Below are positions 1 to 11,999 of a stretch of 64,000 nt of DNA, in pieces (position 1 is the first letter of the stretch; each line of letters begins with the position of its first letter). The position numbers were made by a program, and so were the translations under genes. Under the pieces are notes generated by a model. It saw only the letters and a list, made by a program, of their open reading frames with translations. It was not told the origin of the DNA and did not search any database. This stretch comes from Polyodon spathula. Its lineage: Eukaryota > Chordata > Actinopteri > Acipenseriformes > Polyodontidae. The DNA is taken from positions 36,387,570 through 36,451,569 of the forward strand of contig NC_054548.1 of assembly GCF_017654505.1 (NCBI RefSeq), read 5' to 3'.

Positions 1-1510
1 AATGTAGGTGTATTATTTATATAGTGAAACTACAAAGTCAAATTTCTGAAACAAATAGCACTTATATACACCAACAACAACTTACATACTGTGCCTTTTG
101 TATTTTAATATAATTCGTCCTTTGAATGAGTACAATACTATTTTAAGTGGAAAAGAAAACTTAACACAAAATCGCATACAAGCTGCCATTATAATGCACA
201 ATTTATGGAAAGACTGTCGGTGTTTACTGGAGCAGAATAATGACACATACATATGCCAGTGTCATGAACTGATCTGTCATTCAATAATATAATTTAAAAC
301 TCAACCTCTAAACTCGTCTTATGTACCCAATGCACTGATGTTTTAACATGCTTTGCTGTGCTATGATGTTAATCTTGAAACGCTATGGGTTGCAGGTCAA
401 TCATCTTGACAGTTCGAGCTGATTTTCCTTTGCTTGTGGCACAAAATTAATTCTGTGTATTGTTAGCCATTATTAATTTAGCATTACAAATTTCATCACA
501 GCAACTGAGATATACATTTAGGCGATGTGATTAAGAAGTGTAAGCTGCAAAGCACTTTTGTTTACAGCTGATTTACTGCTAACCTAATCAGGCAATCTGG
601 ACTGAAGCTATGGTAGTTGTGAGCACTTGCATTTCCAGAACAGAACAGTACTCAGAATCCAAGAAGATGAAGCAAAGATCGCAGAATCTCACCAAAAAAA
701 ACAACGAATGCATGAAAATGTGTATTGCAATATTCTTTGAGAGTGCAACACATTAGCAACTGGATTGGGAAGGTCTAAATATGAAATGCATGATACACTG
801 ATATTAGTGTACAAGTCTACACAACCAGATACCAGACTACCTCACAAACTTATAATATTAAGTAGGAGCTTAAAGTAACATGAAGCGACTTTTTCATTAA
901 AAACTAATGACTGGTTTAACATACTCCTAACAGCAATACCTACCCTTAGGTAAGGTAACATGGTTATTTATACATTTTTAATGTCTATATAAATGATTTT
1001 ACGAAGTTTATTTCTAGTACTTGTATATGATTAATCTATACCTTACTGCTGATTAGGCTATTCAATAGGTATATAATAAAGGATGAGATGTGCATAGGCT
1101 AAAAAACTAAATTCCAGTATTTTTGGACTGGAAGTGTTATTAACATTACATAGTGCAAGCTTTAAGAAAGTTTAAGAAAACAAAATTAACTAATAAAAAT
1201 ACTCATGTTGTTTTATTACATTTAAAATATAAAACAGCATACAAAACAGTATACTGTTTTGATCCTTAGACTACGGTAGAGACACTTTTGAATATGGACT
1301 GTCTGTCAAATCAACTCTTATTTCCAATCCTGAACCTCATCACACTTTCTGCAGGGTGTCTATTGTATGCTGACTTTGCTTTGTGTAGCGACTGTACAGA
1401 ACACCTATGGAACCAGACAGGTGGTACTGTTTTTTTTTTTTTTCCCCATAACTTCAAAAACACTCACTCATAGATTCTAAGGTAACACTACACTAAGCAT
1501 ACATCATATT

Positions 1511-1513
<3 letters not shown>
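1..1513. other. AT-rich intergenic DNA, nothing assigned
   Basis: The reading frames here are short and have no recognisable domain. There are ordinary A and T runs. I see no tRNA, transposon end or tandem array, and I treat the stretch as non-coding or as repeats too decayed to name by eye. Confidence 0.5.

Positions 1514-1582
<69 letters not shown>
1514..1582. repeat. (AT)n microsatellite
   Basis: About 34 uninterrupted AT units, read directly. It is the first of a dozen or so similar arrays in the window. Small reading frames crossing such arrays encode Tyr-Ile repeats and are artefacts. Confidence 0.97.
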
Positions 1583-1585
<3 letters not shown>

Positions 1586-1654
1586 ACATCTAAATAAAAC
1601 AATAAATACAAAAATATTTGAAATAGCTGAAGCCAGTTCAGTTTCATATTTAAC

Positions 1655-2050
1655 CAAGATCCGACATTACAATTTTCCCTTTCCAGTTCGATGTTGAAAA
1701 AGACGTCAAGCACAGGTCTCAAGTCGTTTTTTCTCCAGAAAAAGTTGAGAAAACCTTTCAATGGCTGAGTGAGACTGAGAGAAGCCGAAAAAAAGGGGAG
1801 TATCTGAGCAATACACATAGGGCCCGATCTTCGATCTTCGCGCAATCCCCTTTCTAAATTTGTCAATCCCCTCGCAAAAAAATAGTGCATTGGCACAAAA
1901 TGAGAGATATTCCAAAACGGCACAAAGCAGTTGCGAGACATTGGAATATAGCAGTTTTCTGAGCAATTTGCAAATCAGTTTGTGCCTCGCAAAAAAGTCT
2001 ATGCATTCACTACCAATATAGCAACTGCACACAACAGGCAAGCGAGAATG
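1655..2050 (+). mobile_element. Diverged copy of the piggyBac-like MITE (left half)
   Basis: The first part lines up with the complete element at 11059-11615. It shares the CCGACATTA segment, TTTCCCTTTCCAG, the TTTTTCTCC(A/G)GAAAA stretch, GAGAAAACC, and the GAGTGAGAC and GCCGAA pieces in the same order. After about 1820 the sequence differs, with a CGCAATCCCCTTTC-type segment absent from the other copies. It may be a variant subfamily or a composite. The two overlapping minus-strand reading frames here are by-products of the repeat. Confidence 0.5.
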
Positions 2051-2059
2051 CAGAATGAT

Positions 2060-2940
2060 GGACAGTCACCATTAGTAATGGCATTACCCCGACAAGCTGC
2101 TATCATTTGTGTTGCCACAGTATGACAGCAGACGAGACCACACAATATATCGTGCACACATACATACAGACCATTCAACTATACAACTGGCTCCATAGCT
2201 AGGCGCAAAGTTTTCTAAATAATGTACTGATAACGCCACTGTTTTATTGAATATGGACAGTATTCAATGAATTCTATATAGGTCTCTTTAAATGTTAGGA
2301 AAAGCTATATAGGTTTCTTTAAAGGCCAGCTGAGCTAACAAAGTCTACTGTGGTAGCACACTCTTTGATTTGTAACTGTAACAAGGTCATTCACCTGCAA
2401 AGTAAACATCAATCAAGCATTTTTATATACACAATACACAGAAATGCATTATGTTATTCATTCTACTCACCCATTGGAACATCATGATTAAGCCTAGTTT
2501 GTAAGGTTTTGAGTGTCGCCAGAATGAATTTTTTTCGTTATGCCATTTTTTTGTAATAATCATAATTAATTCTAAATATGCTACTAAAATGTTAATTGTA
2601 GCCTACTATGATTTCTCAGTAAATGAGCAGTCTCTGCACAATTTGCAACACCGACATTCAGCAAACTGGACAGTTGCATAAAAATGGCCAGAAATCATAG
2701 TTAACAGAACTGTTTGTCCCACCTCAGCTAACTTATGATTGGACTGCTGCAGAGAAAATACAGGTCTTTGATTGGTTGATTATGTCAACGGTCTGATTTT
2801 AGGAAAACGTTAACTGCAGCTGCCCAGCCCTCACCCGTAACCTATGGAATAGTCAAATAAAGCAATGGGCCACAAGATGGGTGTATGACGTATTTATACA
2901 ATTAATTTACAGATGTGAGGCAACACACAGCAAAGATAAC
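2060..2940. other. Unassigned intergenic sequence
   Basis: No long reading frame, terminal repeat or tandem array stands out. Composition matches the surrounding AT-rich DNA. Confidence 0.4.
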
Positions 2941-2948
2941 AGGCAGGA

Positions 2949-3147
2949 CCCCCCCCCCCCCCATCCTTCTCTCAATCTACATTTCCATATTTTGATGGTA
3001 CACGTTGGATGCCGATATGCCTGTGGAACAGTGAAGAACACATATAACTGTATATGTAAACACACTACCGCTGTCCATCATATCAATACAGTAATAAAAC
3101 ACATAACTGATCCACCAATCCGGTGTGTGTGGATGGGGGGGGGGGGG
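2949..3147. repeat. Poly-C and poly-G tracts in inverted orientation
   Basis: A run of 14 C (2949-2962) is followed about 170 bases later by a run of 13 G (3135-3147). The bases next to them also partly mirror each other: the C run is followed by ATCC and the G run is preceded by GGAT. On one strand the two tracts could pair into a long-looped hairpin. The 120-aa reading frame across the segment has no recognisable domain and is probably chance. Confidence 0.8.
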
Positions 3148-3564
3148 TTGGGATTCTGTACGTTTGCACTTTTGTTTCTAACTCCAGAATGGACTGTTAC
3201 TCTGACACTATTTGAGCCAGCAGTGCGCAGTTATTGGAACTAGCGCATCGCAATTATCGCGTAGATATTGGTATATTCAGATGAATTAGGGTTTTCGCCC
3301 AATTCAAATTTGATTGCGCTATGTGCATATTGAATGTCCACCTAGAATACATTGCCATCTCATGTTTCTATTTACTGATGCATTACCATATGCTAATAGG
3401 ACAGTTAAAGGAACAGAAGGAAGGTAGTGTGCTGGATAGAGGTGAGTGCATGTTTCCACACTCGTCTGTTGGGCATGGGAATAAGCTATAAACATCACTA
3501 TGATATGTACATGTGATATATGTTATGGAAACCAAAAAAAGAGCTTATATCTGGCCCATAGCCC

Positions 3565-3972
3565 CTGCACCACAGAGATAACACGGACACAAAGAAAGAA
3601 GATAGCTGCTTCCGCATCCAGCGCTGAAAGAATATCACAGACATTTTCTAGAGTTTTTTGAGATGTTATAGTAATAAAATAATGACTTGGATCGCATTGT
3701 TGAGGAGTTTGGTGATAAAACGAGTGATCAGGAGAGGATTTATCAGTATGCCCGACTATGAAGAGGTGTGTGAAAAACACTGCAAACAAGGAGTGGAGCT
3801 TGGCTTGAGATGCAGTACTGAGTGTCCTTTTGCAATTCAATGCCTTTTAAACCTGTTTTACTCTGAAATAAAAATATTTTAAACAGCGTGTATAAAATAA
3901 ACAGCGCGTGTGAAAATAAATTGGACCTGACACACCTGACAAGTGATGAATAAATGGACCGCTAAGGGTTAA
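3565..3972 (+). mobile_element. piggyBac-like MITE, right portion
   Basis: Closely similar to the right two thirds of the complete 11059-11615 element: CACAGAGATAA, GCTGCTTCCGCAT, the AAGAATATCACAGACATTT segment, GGTGATAAAACGAGTGATCA, and a tail with GGACCTGA, GAATAAATGGACC and AAGGGTTAA. The right end has the TTAA (3969-3972) expected of piggyBac-type insertions. The left end is truncated. A segment absent from the 11-kb copy (near 3808-3870) suggests that copy carries an internal deletion. Confidence 0.7.
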
Positions 3973-4013
3973 GAATTGACTTTATCCACAGTAAATTCAT
4001 TTTACTAATACAG

Positions 4014-4034
4014 AAAAAAAAAAAAAAAAAAAAA
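4014..4034. repeat. Poly-A tract
   Basis: Twenty-one consecutive A bases. It could be the tail of a retrotransposed sequence, but no source element is visible upstream apart from the MITE that ends 40 bases earlier. Confidence 0.9.
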
Positions 4035-4446
4035 CATTACTTGGTATCTTCTTATACTAAAACATCTTTCAAGCACCCCATTTCACTATTCTGTTAAGAA
4101 TGTATTCATCTTTAAAATCAGCTATACCAATGGAATCAAATAACTGTTCTAGTTTTTGCTTCTCTCTTCCTCTACTCCCTAAAATCTTCCCTTCATGCTC
4201 TGATAACCTCGACAGAGCTGCAGGCATAGGCTTCTAATAAATTTTTTACTTCTTCACTGTTTCTATCACTATCTGTGTGTTTACAGTTATACAAACACAA
4301 TGGACTTTAGTTCATAGTGCAGCTACAAACACAATTATTTGATCATGTTTTTTTGACACCTCGCTACAGTAGCTTGATGTCTACATCAACCAGAATAAAG
4401 CTGGGCAAGAAATTTTCTTTTCACATTCTCAGCATGTGGTAAAAAG

Positions 4447-4447
<1 letters not shown>

Positions 4448-4495
<48 letters not shown>
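4448..4495. repeat. (CA)n microsatellite
   Basis: About 24 CA units, read directly. The minus-strand frame across it encodes a Cys-Val repeat and is not a gene. Confidence 0.97.
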
Positions 4496-4497
<2 letters not shown>

Positions 4498-4499
4498 TT

Positions 4500-6140
4500 A
4501 CAGTAGCAGTGGTGAAATGTAATAAGATAGAGCTACATGTTTCTGTTTCAGTAAATCTCCTGTGAATTAGTACTGTACTAGTTCTGACCCCTTTACTGCC
4601 ATATGAATGTCCAGATTCGTGGCTCAAAATGAACCATGTAAATACTTTTCTATATAAACTGTGACAGGATTATGGTCTTTTGCTACACTGTTCTTAGCAG
4701 TATCAGTTCTCCTGCTACGATAATGTTTCTTAAAGAAACTTGAGATTACAAGAATGTTTGCACAAAATGACGAGGCAGGCATGGCCTTATGGGGACATAG
4801 GCAGTAGTCATGTGGATGACTGCAGCTGAATATAAATGGCAAGTGTCAGTAGAATATAGGTATTATTCAAAGCATTTTAAACTGCAGAAGGTGTTTCTTT
4901 ACAATACTGTAGCAATAGTGCATAAGGTACCTAAACACGTTATACAGTGTAGCAAGATAGATGGGTACTGCTTTCAATCAGTATAATTTGCATATAATAC
5001 TGACACAAAATAGTTTATTTTTATTTCTTTATTATTTTTAAGTTTTCATTTCTAGTTCTGTCTTAGTATCATCTGAAGCACCTTACCCCTATGGAACACT
5101 TTTTATGCCAAATAATTTCACAAATTTGAATCAACTCAAAAATATTGCAATAACACACATAGTCCAAAGCAACTGTAAAATGATCACAAGATTTTCTGTT
5201 TAGTTTATTATTCTTTCTGCACATTTATTGTATTCTTATACCAAATTAAAATACATCCTTTCTGTTCATAGTTATCATAATGTGAATCATGGGCTATAAT
5301 AACCCAGCCATCTGAACAATACATTTGCATATTAATGAGCGGACGGACTATGGTTAGTGCATTCCATGGAAATCAGGAAGCACTTCAACAGTACAAGTCA
5401 AACCTTACAAGGAGTGAAGGTCGAATGTATTCAACTAGCTGTTGAGTCTGGGCTCAGTAACTGCAACTGGACTGGAGTACCCGCAAAAGAAGGGAGTCTC
5501 TCAGGAAAGAAATGGGCCACTCCTTAGAAGTAACTGTAACTGGTTACATGTTTTTCAAAGTAATACATTGCTGTAACTATTTACACTTTTGTTCAAGAGT
5601 AATTTAGCTTGAAATGCAAAGACAAAACTGTGTGTCATCCTCAAATCGATCAGCTGAATATGTTAATGAGGCAACACAATGAATGTTTGGTCAATACCTA
5701 GTGACAGCAAGGGCAAAGTCTGATTGCACCCATACATAATCAAGCATTAACATAAGAGTTAATGCCTTGCCTTGAGATCAGATTTGGGCCCATCATGTTT
5801 TATAACGTACAGACTTTGCCTTTTTTTCTGTATTTTCTTATATTCAAGGGCACAGTACAGTAACCTTTTCACTTCCATTTTTTCATTGTTCTTGTTTTAA
5901 ATTTCTTGAATGCAACTGTTCATTTTAACGCACACATTTGGTCACATGTCCTGTTGCATGAAACTGGCCTTCCCTATGCTGCAGGTGTTATTACAGCACC
6001 TTTATTCAATCAGATTGTTACTGTCCTTCTCACTTCAGTTTGACATGTGATATGACAGCTTTTGTATTTTCAGATATTGACACATGTTTTTAAAGAGAGA
6101 ATCATCTATTTTTTTGTGCTACAGGCAGCAATGGTGCCTA
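4500..6140. other. Unassigned intergenic sequence
   Basis: No recognised gene. Near 5530-5590 a run of imperfect palindromic GTAACTGTAACTGGTTAC-like sequence resembles the termini of common fish DNA repeats. I cannot set its boundaries or family. Confidence 0.35.
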
Positions 6141-6194
6141 ACCCCCCCAATCCCCCCCACCCCACCCCACCCCACCCACCCCACCCCACCCCAA
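6141..6194. repeat. (CCCCA)n-type tract
   Basis: C-rich blocks of four to seven C separated by A or AAT, followed by a run of A. The minus strand reads as TGGGG repeats with more than four G-tracts, a pattern compatible with a G-quadruplex. The overlapping Pro/His-rich 94-aa frame is low-complexity translation. Confidence 0.9.
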
Positions 6195-6199
6195 AAAAA

Positions 6200-9080
6200 A
6201 GACTTTTTTTACCTGTTGCATTGGTGACCATTTTAGTCACAGTCTGGCGTCGTGGTTTTTCTTTCTACATTTACAATGAAGTTTGTTGTGTGAATACACA
6301 CGTCAGTGTGCATGGTACATGTACAGTAAAATCCTTGTTTACATAACATTAGTAACATTAAAATAATACAATCCTTGAATTAGTGGGTGAACCTGAACAG
6401 TATTCTACTGTGTGTACTGTAATAGTGTTTTCAAATAGTTTGTCATTGATACCTATTTTTTTTTTTTTTTACAGTATCTCTGTAATCAAAAATACTGTAT
6501 AATCCGGCACAATGTCCCCGTCAAATCTGACTGTACTTTGTAGGATCAAATAAACGCCAAGCACTCTAAACGACACAAAATTAAAATGCATAGGAGGGAA
6601 TTTATAGTCCCTTGTTGAATTGCTTTGGAATCAAGAGTCATCTTGACCAGACACGTTTTGTTTTAACTTCAATTTAGTTCATATTGCAGTGACACTAGTG
6701 ATAATGAATCTTGGTTTTATAAATAAAGGTTGTTACATTAGGATTTGCTGACAGCTGAAAAAAAAAGTTAATATTCATCTAGGGTGTCACATTTGAAACA
6801 CATGTAACCTGCATTCAAGTTTACTGGCATCCACACTGTAGATGTTGGGAGCATGGGGGCAACCAAAAACATCTGCCCAGTGTTTGCTACCCCAACTGAA
6901 ATGTTTGATGGAAAGAAGCAAAACAGCATTAAAGTGAAGAAAGAAACTAGATAAATGAATGTAAACCTGTACAAAAAAATGCATCATCGTTATTTCTACA
7001 TTTCTGAGTGTAATCCAATTCTAAATAAGACTACTCACGCCCAATGTGGAGAGCGCAAGCCTTGGATTTTGATGTGTTGTTTTTTTGGAGAAGATTGCTC
7101 CCTTTTAACTGATCTTGCAAACCAGTTGCATACTCATTTTACCACACTGGTACAGCACAAATTACAATAATGTTTGATATGCTATTATGGTAAACCCATG
7201 CACTTTTCTGCCCCGACAAGACATAAAATGAATAGGCATGCTTATTACTGGTACCACTCTAGTTCCAGTAAAACAGATGTACAGCAAAACATCTGCTTGT
7301 ATTTTCATCCCTATAAAACACAATGGCATGATATAAAGGGTGGATCGATTGGTCCAATTTGTATTCTAAGACAGGATTGGCTTTGCAGCAGGGCAGCAGA
7401 ATAGTCACGCACACACTCACAATGTGTGTCAAAAGATCTGGTTGGGACCCAGAGATTTTCTTCTAGCTATTTTTATGTTTCTTTTTCTGAAGCCGACAGG
7501 AACAATCTCATGACAGCATCAGCTGCTGCCTCTGCACCCTACTCTCACTCCCCGCTGTTATTCAAACTTGACATGCAGCAGTGTGCTGAAATATACAGAT
7601 CTTATTAACAATGCAGTTGCCTGCAATTTACTGTCTTTAGATTTAACCCATACTTCATATGCTGTAAAAACAAAAAACTGTTCTTATACACCGTTGCTCT
7701 ACAGAAAAAAAACAAGAAACAGTTTCCTTAACTTTACGTTGCGACATTCGACAATGGAGTTGTAAGACGGTCACAGAAAGTTATATAACATTAGTGTAGG
7801 CATAAATAAAGATAACATAAAATAGAGGGACTTTTGCTTGTTGATACAACTAGAGCGCTATTTATCTCGACCGAGATTTTTTTTTTTAAATATATGTTAG
7901 GGGTTGATTTTTTTATAGTTGTTAATTATAAATGTTTCATTGTTTGGTTAGGTTAAATAGCCATAGTAGTTCCATTCTTGTCAGCTCAAGTTACAGTAAG
8001 TACATTTATTTTTTAAATCTCTGTATATTAAAATTAGGGTGTGATAAGTAGTCACTTTAAAAAAAAAAACATCAATAGTGGCAATCAGAAAAAGACCAGG
8101 ATAAAGCTTTAATGTTATTTATTTTTTAACATTTTGAAGTTTTCAAATGTGTGCTTTTACTGTCAAAAGTGAAAAAGGCTAAAAATGGGTGTTCCCTAAA
8201 AAAGTGTAAAACTAATCCGCTTTGTACTCGTGTATCACTCATACTTTTGTAATACTTGTTTATACCTATTACTATGAATTAAAAAAAGATTCTGAAGGGT
8301 TTTTTTGTTGATAAATCTGACTCAAATTCACTCAATTTTAGGGTTACCACCTGGCCCCATAATTCCAGAACAATCTGGGACAGGACAAGGTTTTTAAGTT
8401 GACCTTAAACTGAAAGAAATAAACATGTGAACTGAGCTCTAAACACTCACTTAATTTATACTACTTCTTAATTATCCAAATCAGTGTGACAATACAAATC
8501 TTACAAAATAAAATCAAACATCTTGAATAAAAATGTGTGTAGGTTTACTCAAGATACTTTTTATGTTGTAAAATTTTTATTTCAGTTATCAATATTCAAA
8601 AGTTGCTATTTATATCATGTTAATTAGTAATATATAGCCCTAATTTACACTGACTCTCCCAATTAAATAATAACACTGATCAGGTGTTCACGCTGTCTGG
8701 TGTCAGGAATAGTGAACAGCTGCTCAGTATTCATGATCTTAGCAGGAGACTGCGATATGCTATTAGAAACTATAAAGAAACTTTAAAATATATATTTTAA
8801 AACTATTAATACAATAAATAAATATTGACAATGGTACTTATTTATGTATTTAATTTGATAAAAGCTATCATTGTATTGTCCTGCTGCCTCGAGATAATCA
8901 ACAGAATCAATTTAGCAAAGGTTTAGCACACAATTCACTTGTTGATTTCCTTCAGTTTAAAGGCAATTTCAAAATCCTGTTCTCTCTTGCAGTGTTCTGG
9001 AATTATGGGGCAACCCTGCAAATATGTATACATAAAAATAAAACACTGTTCTAAAACTAATATCATTGTAATAATGATAC
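6200..9080. other. Unassigned AT-rich sequence
   Basis: Several frames of 60-76 codons occur, but none shows a domain or conserved motif. Near 8342-8520 the sequence starting GGGTTACCACCTGGCCCC has the feel of an interspersed repeat. I cannot place it in a family from the sequence alone. Confidence 0.35.
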
Positions 9081-9084
9081 TTGA

Positions 9085-9465
9085 AAGCAGAAGAAGAATA
9101 CTGGACGCGATGTGCAAGAGAGGAATACCGGATGAAATGCGATAGAGGAAAATACTGGATGCAATGTGCAAGAGAAAAATACTGGATGCAATGTGCAAGA
9201 TAAGAATACTGGACACAATGTGCAAGAGAAGAATACTGGACACAATGTGCAAGATAAGAATATTGGACACGATGTGTAAGAGAAGAATACTGGACACAAT
9301 GTGCAAGAGAAGAATACTGGACACAATGTGCAAGAGAAGAATACTGCAAGCAATGTGCAAGAGAAAAATACTGGACACAATGTGCAAGAGAAGAATACGA
9401 GACACAATGTGCAAGAGAAGAGTACTGGATTAAATGTGCAAGAGAAGAATACTGGATGAGATGTC
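9085..9465. repeat. 27-bp minisatellite, about 14 copies
   Basis: Direct reading shows about 14 tandem units of 27 bases, built on GCAAGAGAAGAATACTGGA followed by CACAATGT. Variants include GATGCAATGT, AAGATAAGAAT and GAAAAATACTGG. The length is a multiple of three, so the array stays open in several frames and yields periodic peptides of up to 159 codons on the minus strand and 89 on the plus strand. Those peptides are a product of the repeat and not evidence of a gene. No start context, splice signal or neighbouring coding sequence supports translation. Confidence 0.92.
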
Positions 9466-9634
9466 TTTTTTTGGGAGTATGAATCCTGTTTTCTACAAGG
9501 GTACTTCCATTTTACCGAAAGTCTTTTCCTTGCATCATTACTGTGTTAAATATAGGCCCGTATTCTACCAATAACTACTCAAACCTCTCAAAAAAAAAGT
9601 CAAAATTGTTAACACTGACAACTGAAGAAATGAA

Positions 9635-10633
9635 TTAAATTAAGTGAGCTACTTTGGAAGGAGTGATGCACATTGTTGATCTAGAGGAGGCTGAGGCTAC
9701 GGCATCTTTCGGGAAAAGGGAGATTGAGTGGCTGGTAGAACAGCAGACCCCACAAGCATTGGCTCTTAGACCGCTGAAAATCCTGTTGAATTGGTCTAAA
9801 TCAAGTTGTGCCCAGTCGATGATGTGGTTCTCTCTTGCCAGAATAGCTGCTGCTTTTGCTGAAAATGATTTGTGGTAATTGAAAAATATGTACCCTCCAT
9901 ATTTGACAGATAGCGCCACTATATAGAATTCATAAGAAACCAGTTCTTGTCTGAGGTTTGGGTATACTGAACATAGCACATCTCTGTATATAGTGAAGGC
10001 AAGGACGAATTCCGCCTGAGTTAGATTTTTCAGTAACCTGGGGTCTCTTTATTTCAGTGTGACTGATAAATCTCTGCAATCCATTCTATGGTCCAGAAAC
10101 TCGGATGTAGCCATCAATAGAGAAACCAGATTAACGTCCTTACTTTCAATTATGATACTCCGAATCTGTGGGGATATTGAATGACGGCAGGCAGTAGTTG
10201 AGGTGGTAGAACCACATGCTATTGCATATGCAAGGCTGTAGACCAGAGGCTCTACTGTAGGGACCGGGGTTAGTATAAAACCGGAACTGGCGGTAGTTGC
10301 TGGGGCAGCGGCTGAGTTTACTGCAGGAATGGAAAAAAATACTGTAACTGCGGAACCTAGCTTCTCCAGCTCAATATTGGACACCTGTTTATCCAAATTG
10401 CTGATTGATATCAAGTGAGGGTAAGGTGTCCACAAATGGTCGCATTGCATGAATGGTTTTATTTCATTAAAAATCAGAAAATGTTCTTGTTGAATTTTGC
10501 TGACTGGAGCAGCAGCCTGCTGGTGTGATGACGTGCTGGCTGCAGCAGTAGCTTGCTCTGAGATGGTCTGCCTGCTGTCTGACCTGAGCACGGCTGGCGA
10601 GTTTTCTTGGGTGGAAAAATAGGTTCAGTTGAG
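9635..10633 (-). pseudogene. Retroelement gag-like protein remnant with one internal stop
   Basis: The minus strand carries one frame from about 10633 to 9635 (over 300 codons), interrupted only by a TAA at 10049-10051. The N-terminal half is rich in Ala, Ser and Thr. After the stop comes a more ordered region containing FTIYRDVLCSVYPNLRQEL, a YGG segment, a KSFSAKAAA helix, and then a CGVC...H cluster. The cluster looks like a zinc knuckle of CX2CX4HX4C type whose last Cys has become Phe. From memory this arrangement matches gag-like first proteins of fish retroelements, perhaps the Ngaro/DIRS group, which bind element RNA. The family name is inference. No polymerase follows, so it is an isolated, dead fragment. 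Confidence 0.5.
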
Positions 10634-11058
10634 ATGGATTCACAATAAAAAATGAAAAGGGATTCTTCATTGCTCCCTGCAGGGATTTCGCTGCTGTTTT
10701 GAGGAGGGTCTTTATCAGCTTGTTGAAAGTCCAGTCCTTAAAGTACAGACACTCAGGAGAGAAATCCTTGGATCACAAAGGATTGACTCCTTGTACCTGA
10801 ACCTTGTTCAGGTGTTGTGGAGACGCCTGATAGAGGGAAGAGTGGTCGGGTGATCGGCCCTTGGATTGACGCTGTCGGAGAATGCTCTGATACAGACATG
10901 AAGTTATCTTTTAAACCCTCCGAATCCGAGGAAGAGAGTTGGTGTAAGTATTCCATGCTGTTATTTCTTGCTCTTTTCACAAGAAGTTTATTTTTTAGTC
11001 GCTTAGGTTGAATGAAAACGAAAATCACAAAACAAATGCATAGGATGTGACTAATGAT

Positions 11059-11615
11059 TTAACCTTTAGTGGTCTAATGTTGGACCAGGTCCGACATTAA
11101 GAGTTTCCCTTTCCAGTCCAATGTCGGACCCTGTCCCACATCATCAAAAATGTAAACTAGTCAGTCAAAACCATCTAGTCATTTTTTCTCCGGAAAACAC
11201 CGAGAAAACCATTCAATTGCCGAGTGAGACCAATAAGAGCCGAATGAAACCGAAAAAAGGGGCGTGTGGGCAATAGCCCTAGCAGCTGCACCATACAGAG
11301 ATAAGCAGACATAAACAAAGGAGGTAGCTGCTTCCGCATGCAGCGCTCAAAGAATATCACAGACATTTGCAGAGCTTTTTGAAATGTTATAGTAATAAAA
11401 TAATGACTTGGATTGCATTATTGTGGAGTTTGGTGATAAAACGAGTGATCAGGAGAGGATTTGTCAGTATGTACGTCTATAAAGAGGTTTGTGAAAAATA
11501 CAGCGAACAAGGGGTGGAGCTTGAAACAGATTGTGTAAAATAAACAGCGTGTGCGAAAATAAATTGGACCTGATGTGCCTGACAGGCGCTGAATAAATGG
11601 ACTGCAAAGGGTTAA
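11059..11615 (+). mobile_element. Complete piggyBac-like MITE, 557 bp, TTAA ends
   Basis: Bounded by TTAA on both sides (11059-11062 and 11612-11615), the target duplication typical of the piggyBac superfamily. The left end reads CCTTTAGTGGTC and the right end, reverse complemented, CCCTTTGCAGTCC, so the short terminal repeats are imperfect. Partial copies lie at 1655-2050, 3565-3972 and 53183-53570, which shows it is a repeat family. It encodes no transposase. The 63- and 79-codon minus-strand frames within it are not conserved as frames between copies. It would have moved only with a transposase supplied from elsewhere. Confidence 0.78.
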
Positions 11616-11710
11616 ATAGGAAAGATTTGGATTGATGATAGGAGATGAAAGGATAGGGTGGAGCCCAGCTCCCGCCCCCCAAACTACACTGATAGGTTAA
11701 CATTTAAAGG

Positions 11711-11968
11711 TTGATAGAAATGAGAATGGACATCAAAATACTTTGCGAATATGAGATAATTGAGTTGGTACAAGAAAGACCACTGCCGGACAGTGGCATT
11801 GATGATGATGACGAGAACGGGAAAGTAGTTAACATACCACACATGCGAGCAGAAGAGTGCTTCGGTATCTGTATCCAGTGGTTGGAGCAGCACCCTGAAG
11901 CTACACCAATGAATTTACTGATGCTTCAAAAGCAGCAAACCATGGCAGCAAAAAGCAGAGCACCATAA
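11711..11968 (+). pseudogene. Tigger/pogo-like transposase C-terminus (fragment)
   Basis: An 85-codon frame contains an acidic DDDDEN stretch followed by RAEECFGICIQWLEQHPEA and a LLMLQKQQTMAAKSR segment. The order (acidic linker, then a helix with an aromatic and a WLEQ core, then a basic AA-K-R tail) is the pattern at the end of pogo/Tigger-type transposases, DDE enzymes that cut and paste DNA. No DDE core or DNA-binding domain is visible upstream, where the piggyBac-like MITE ends. It is therefore a truncated remnant. The identification rests on motif memory only. Confidence 0.42.
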
Positions 11969-11999
11969 AACACTTATTCAAACCCACTCATGTGGTTTG

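Noticed and set aside
8935..9414. 159-codon minus-strand frame with nine-residue repeats
   Set aside because: It is the translation of a 27-bp minisatellite; other frames are open for the same reason and no gene context exists.
9085..9465. CRISPR-like array
   Set aside because: Repeats are directly tandem with no unique spacers and the genome is eukaryotic.
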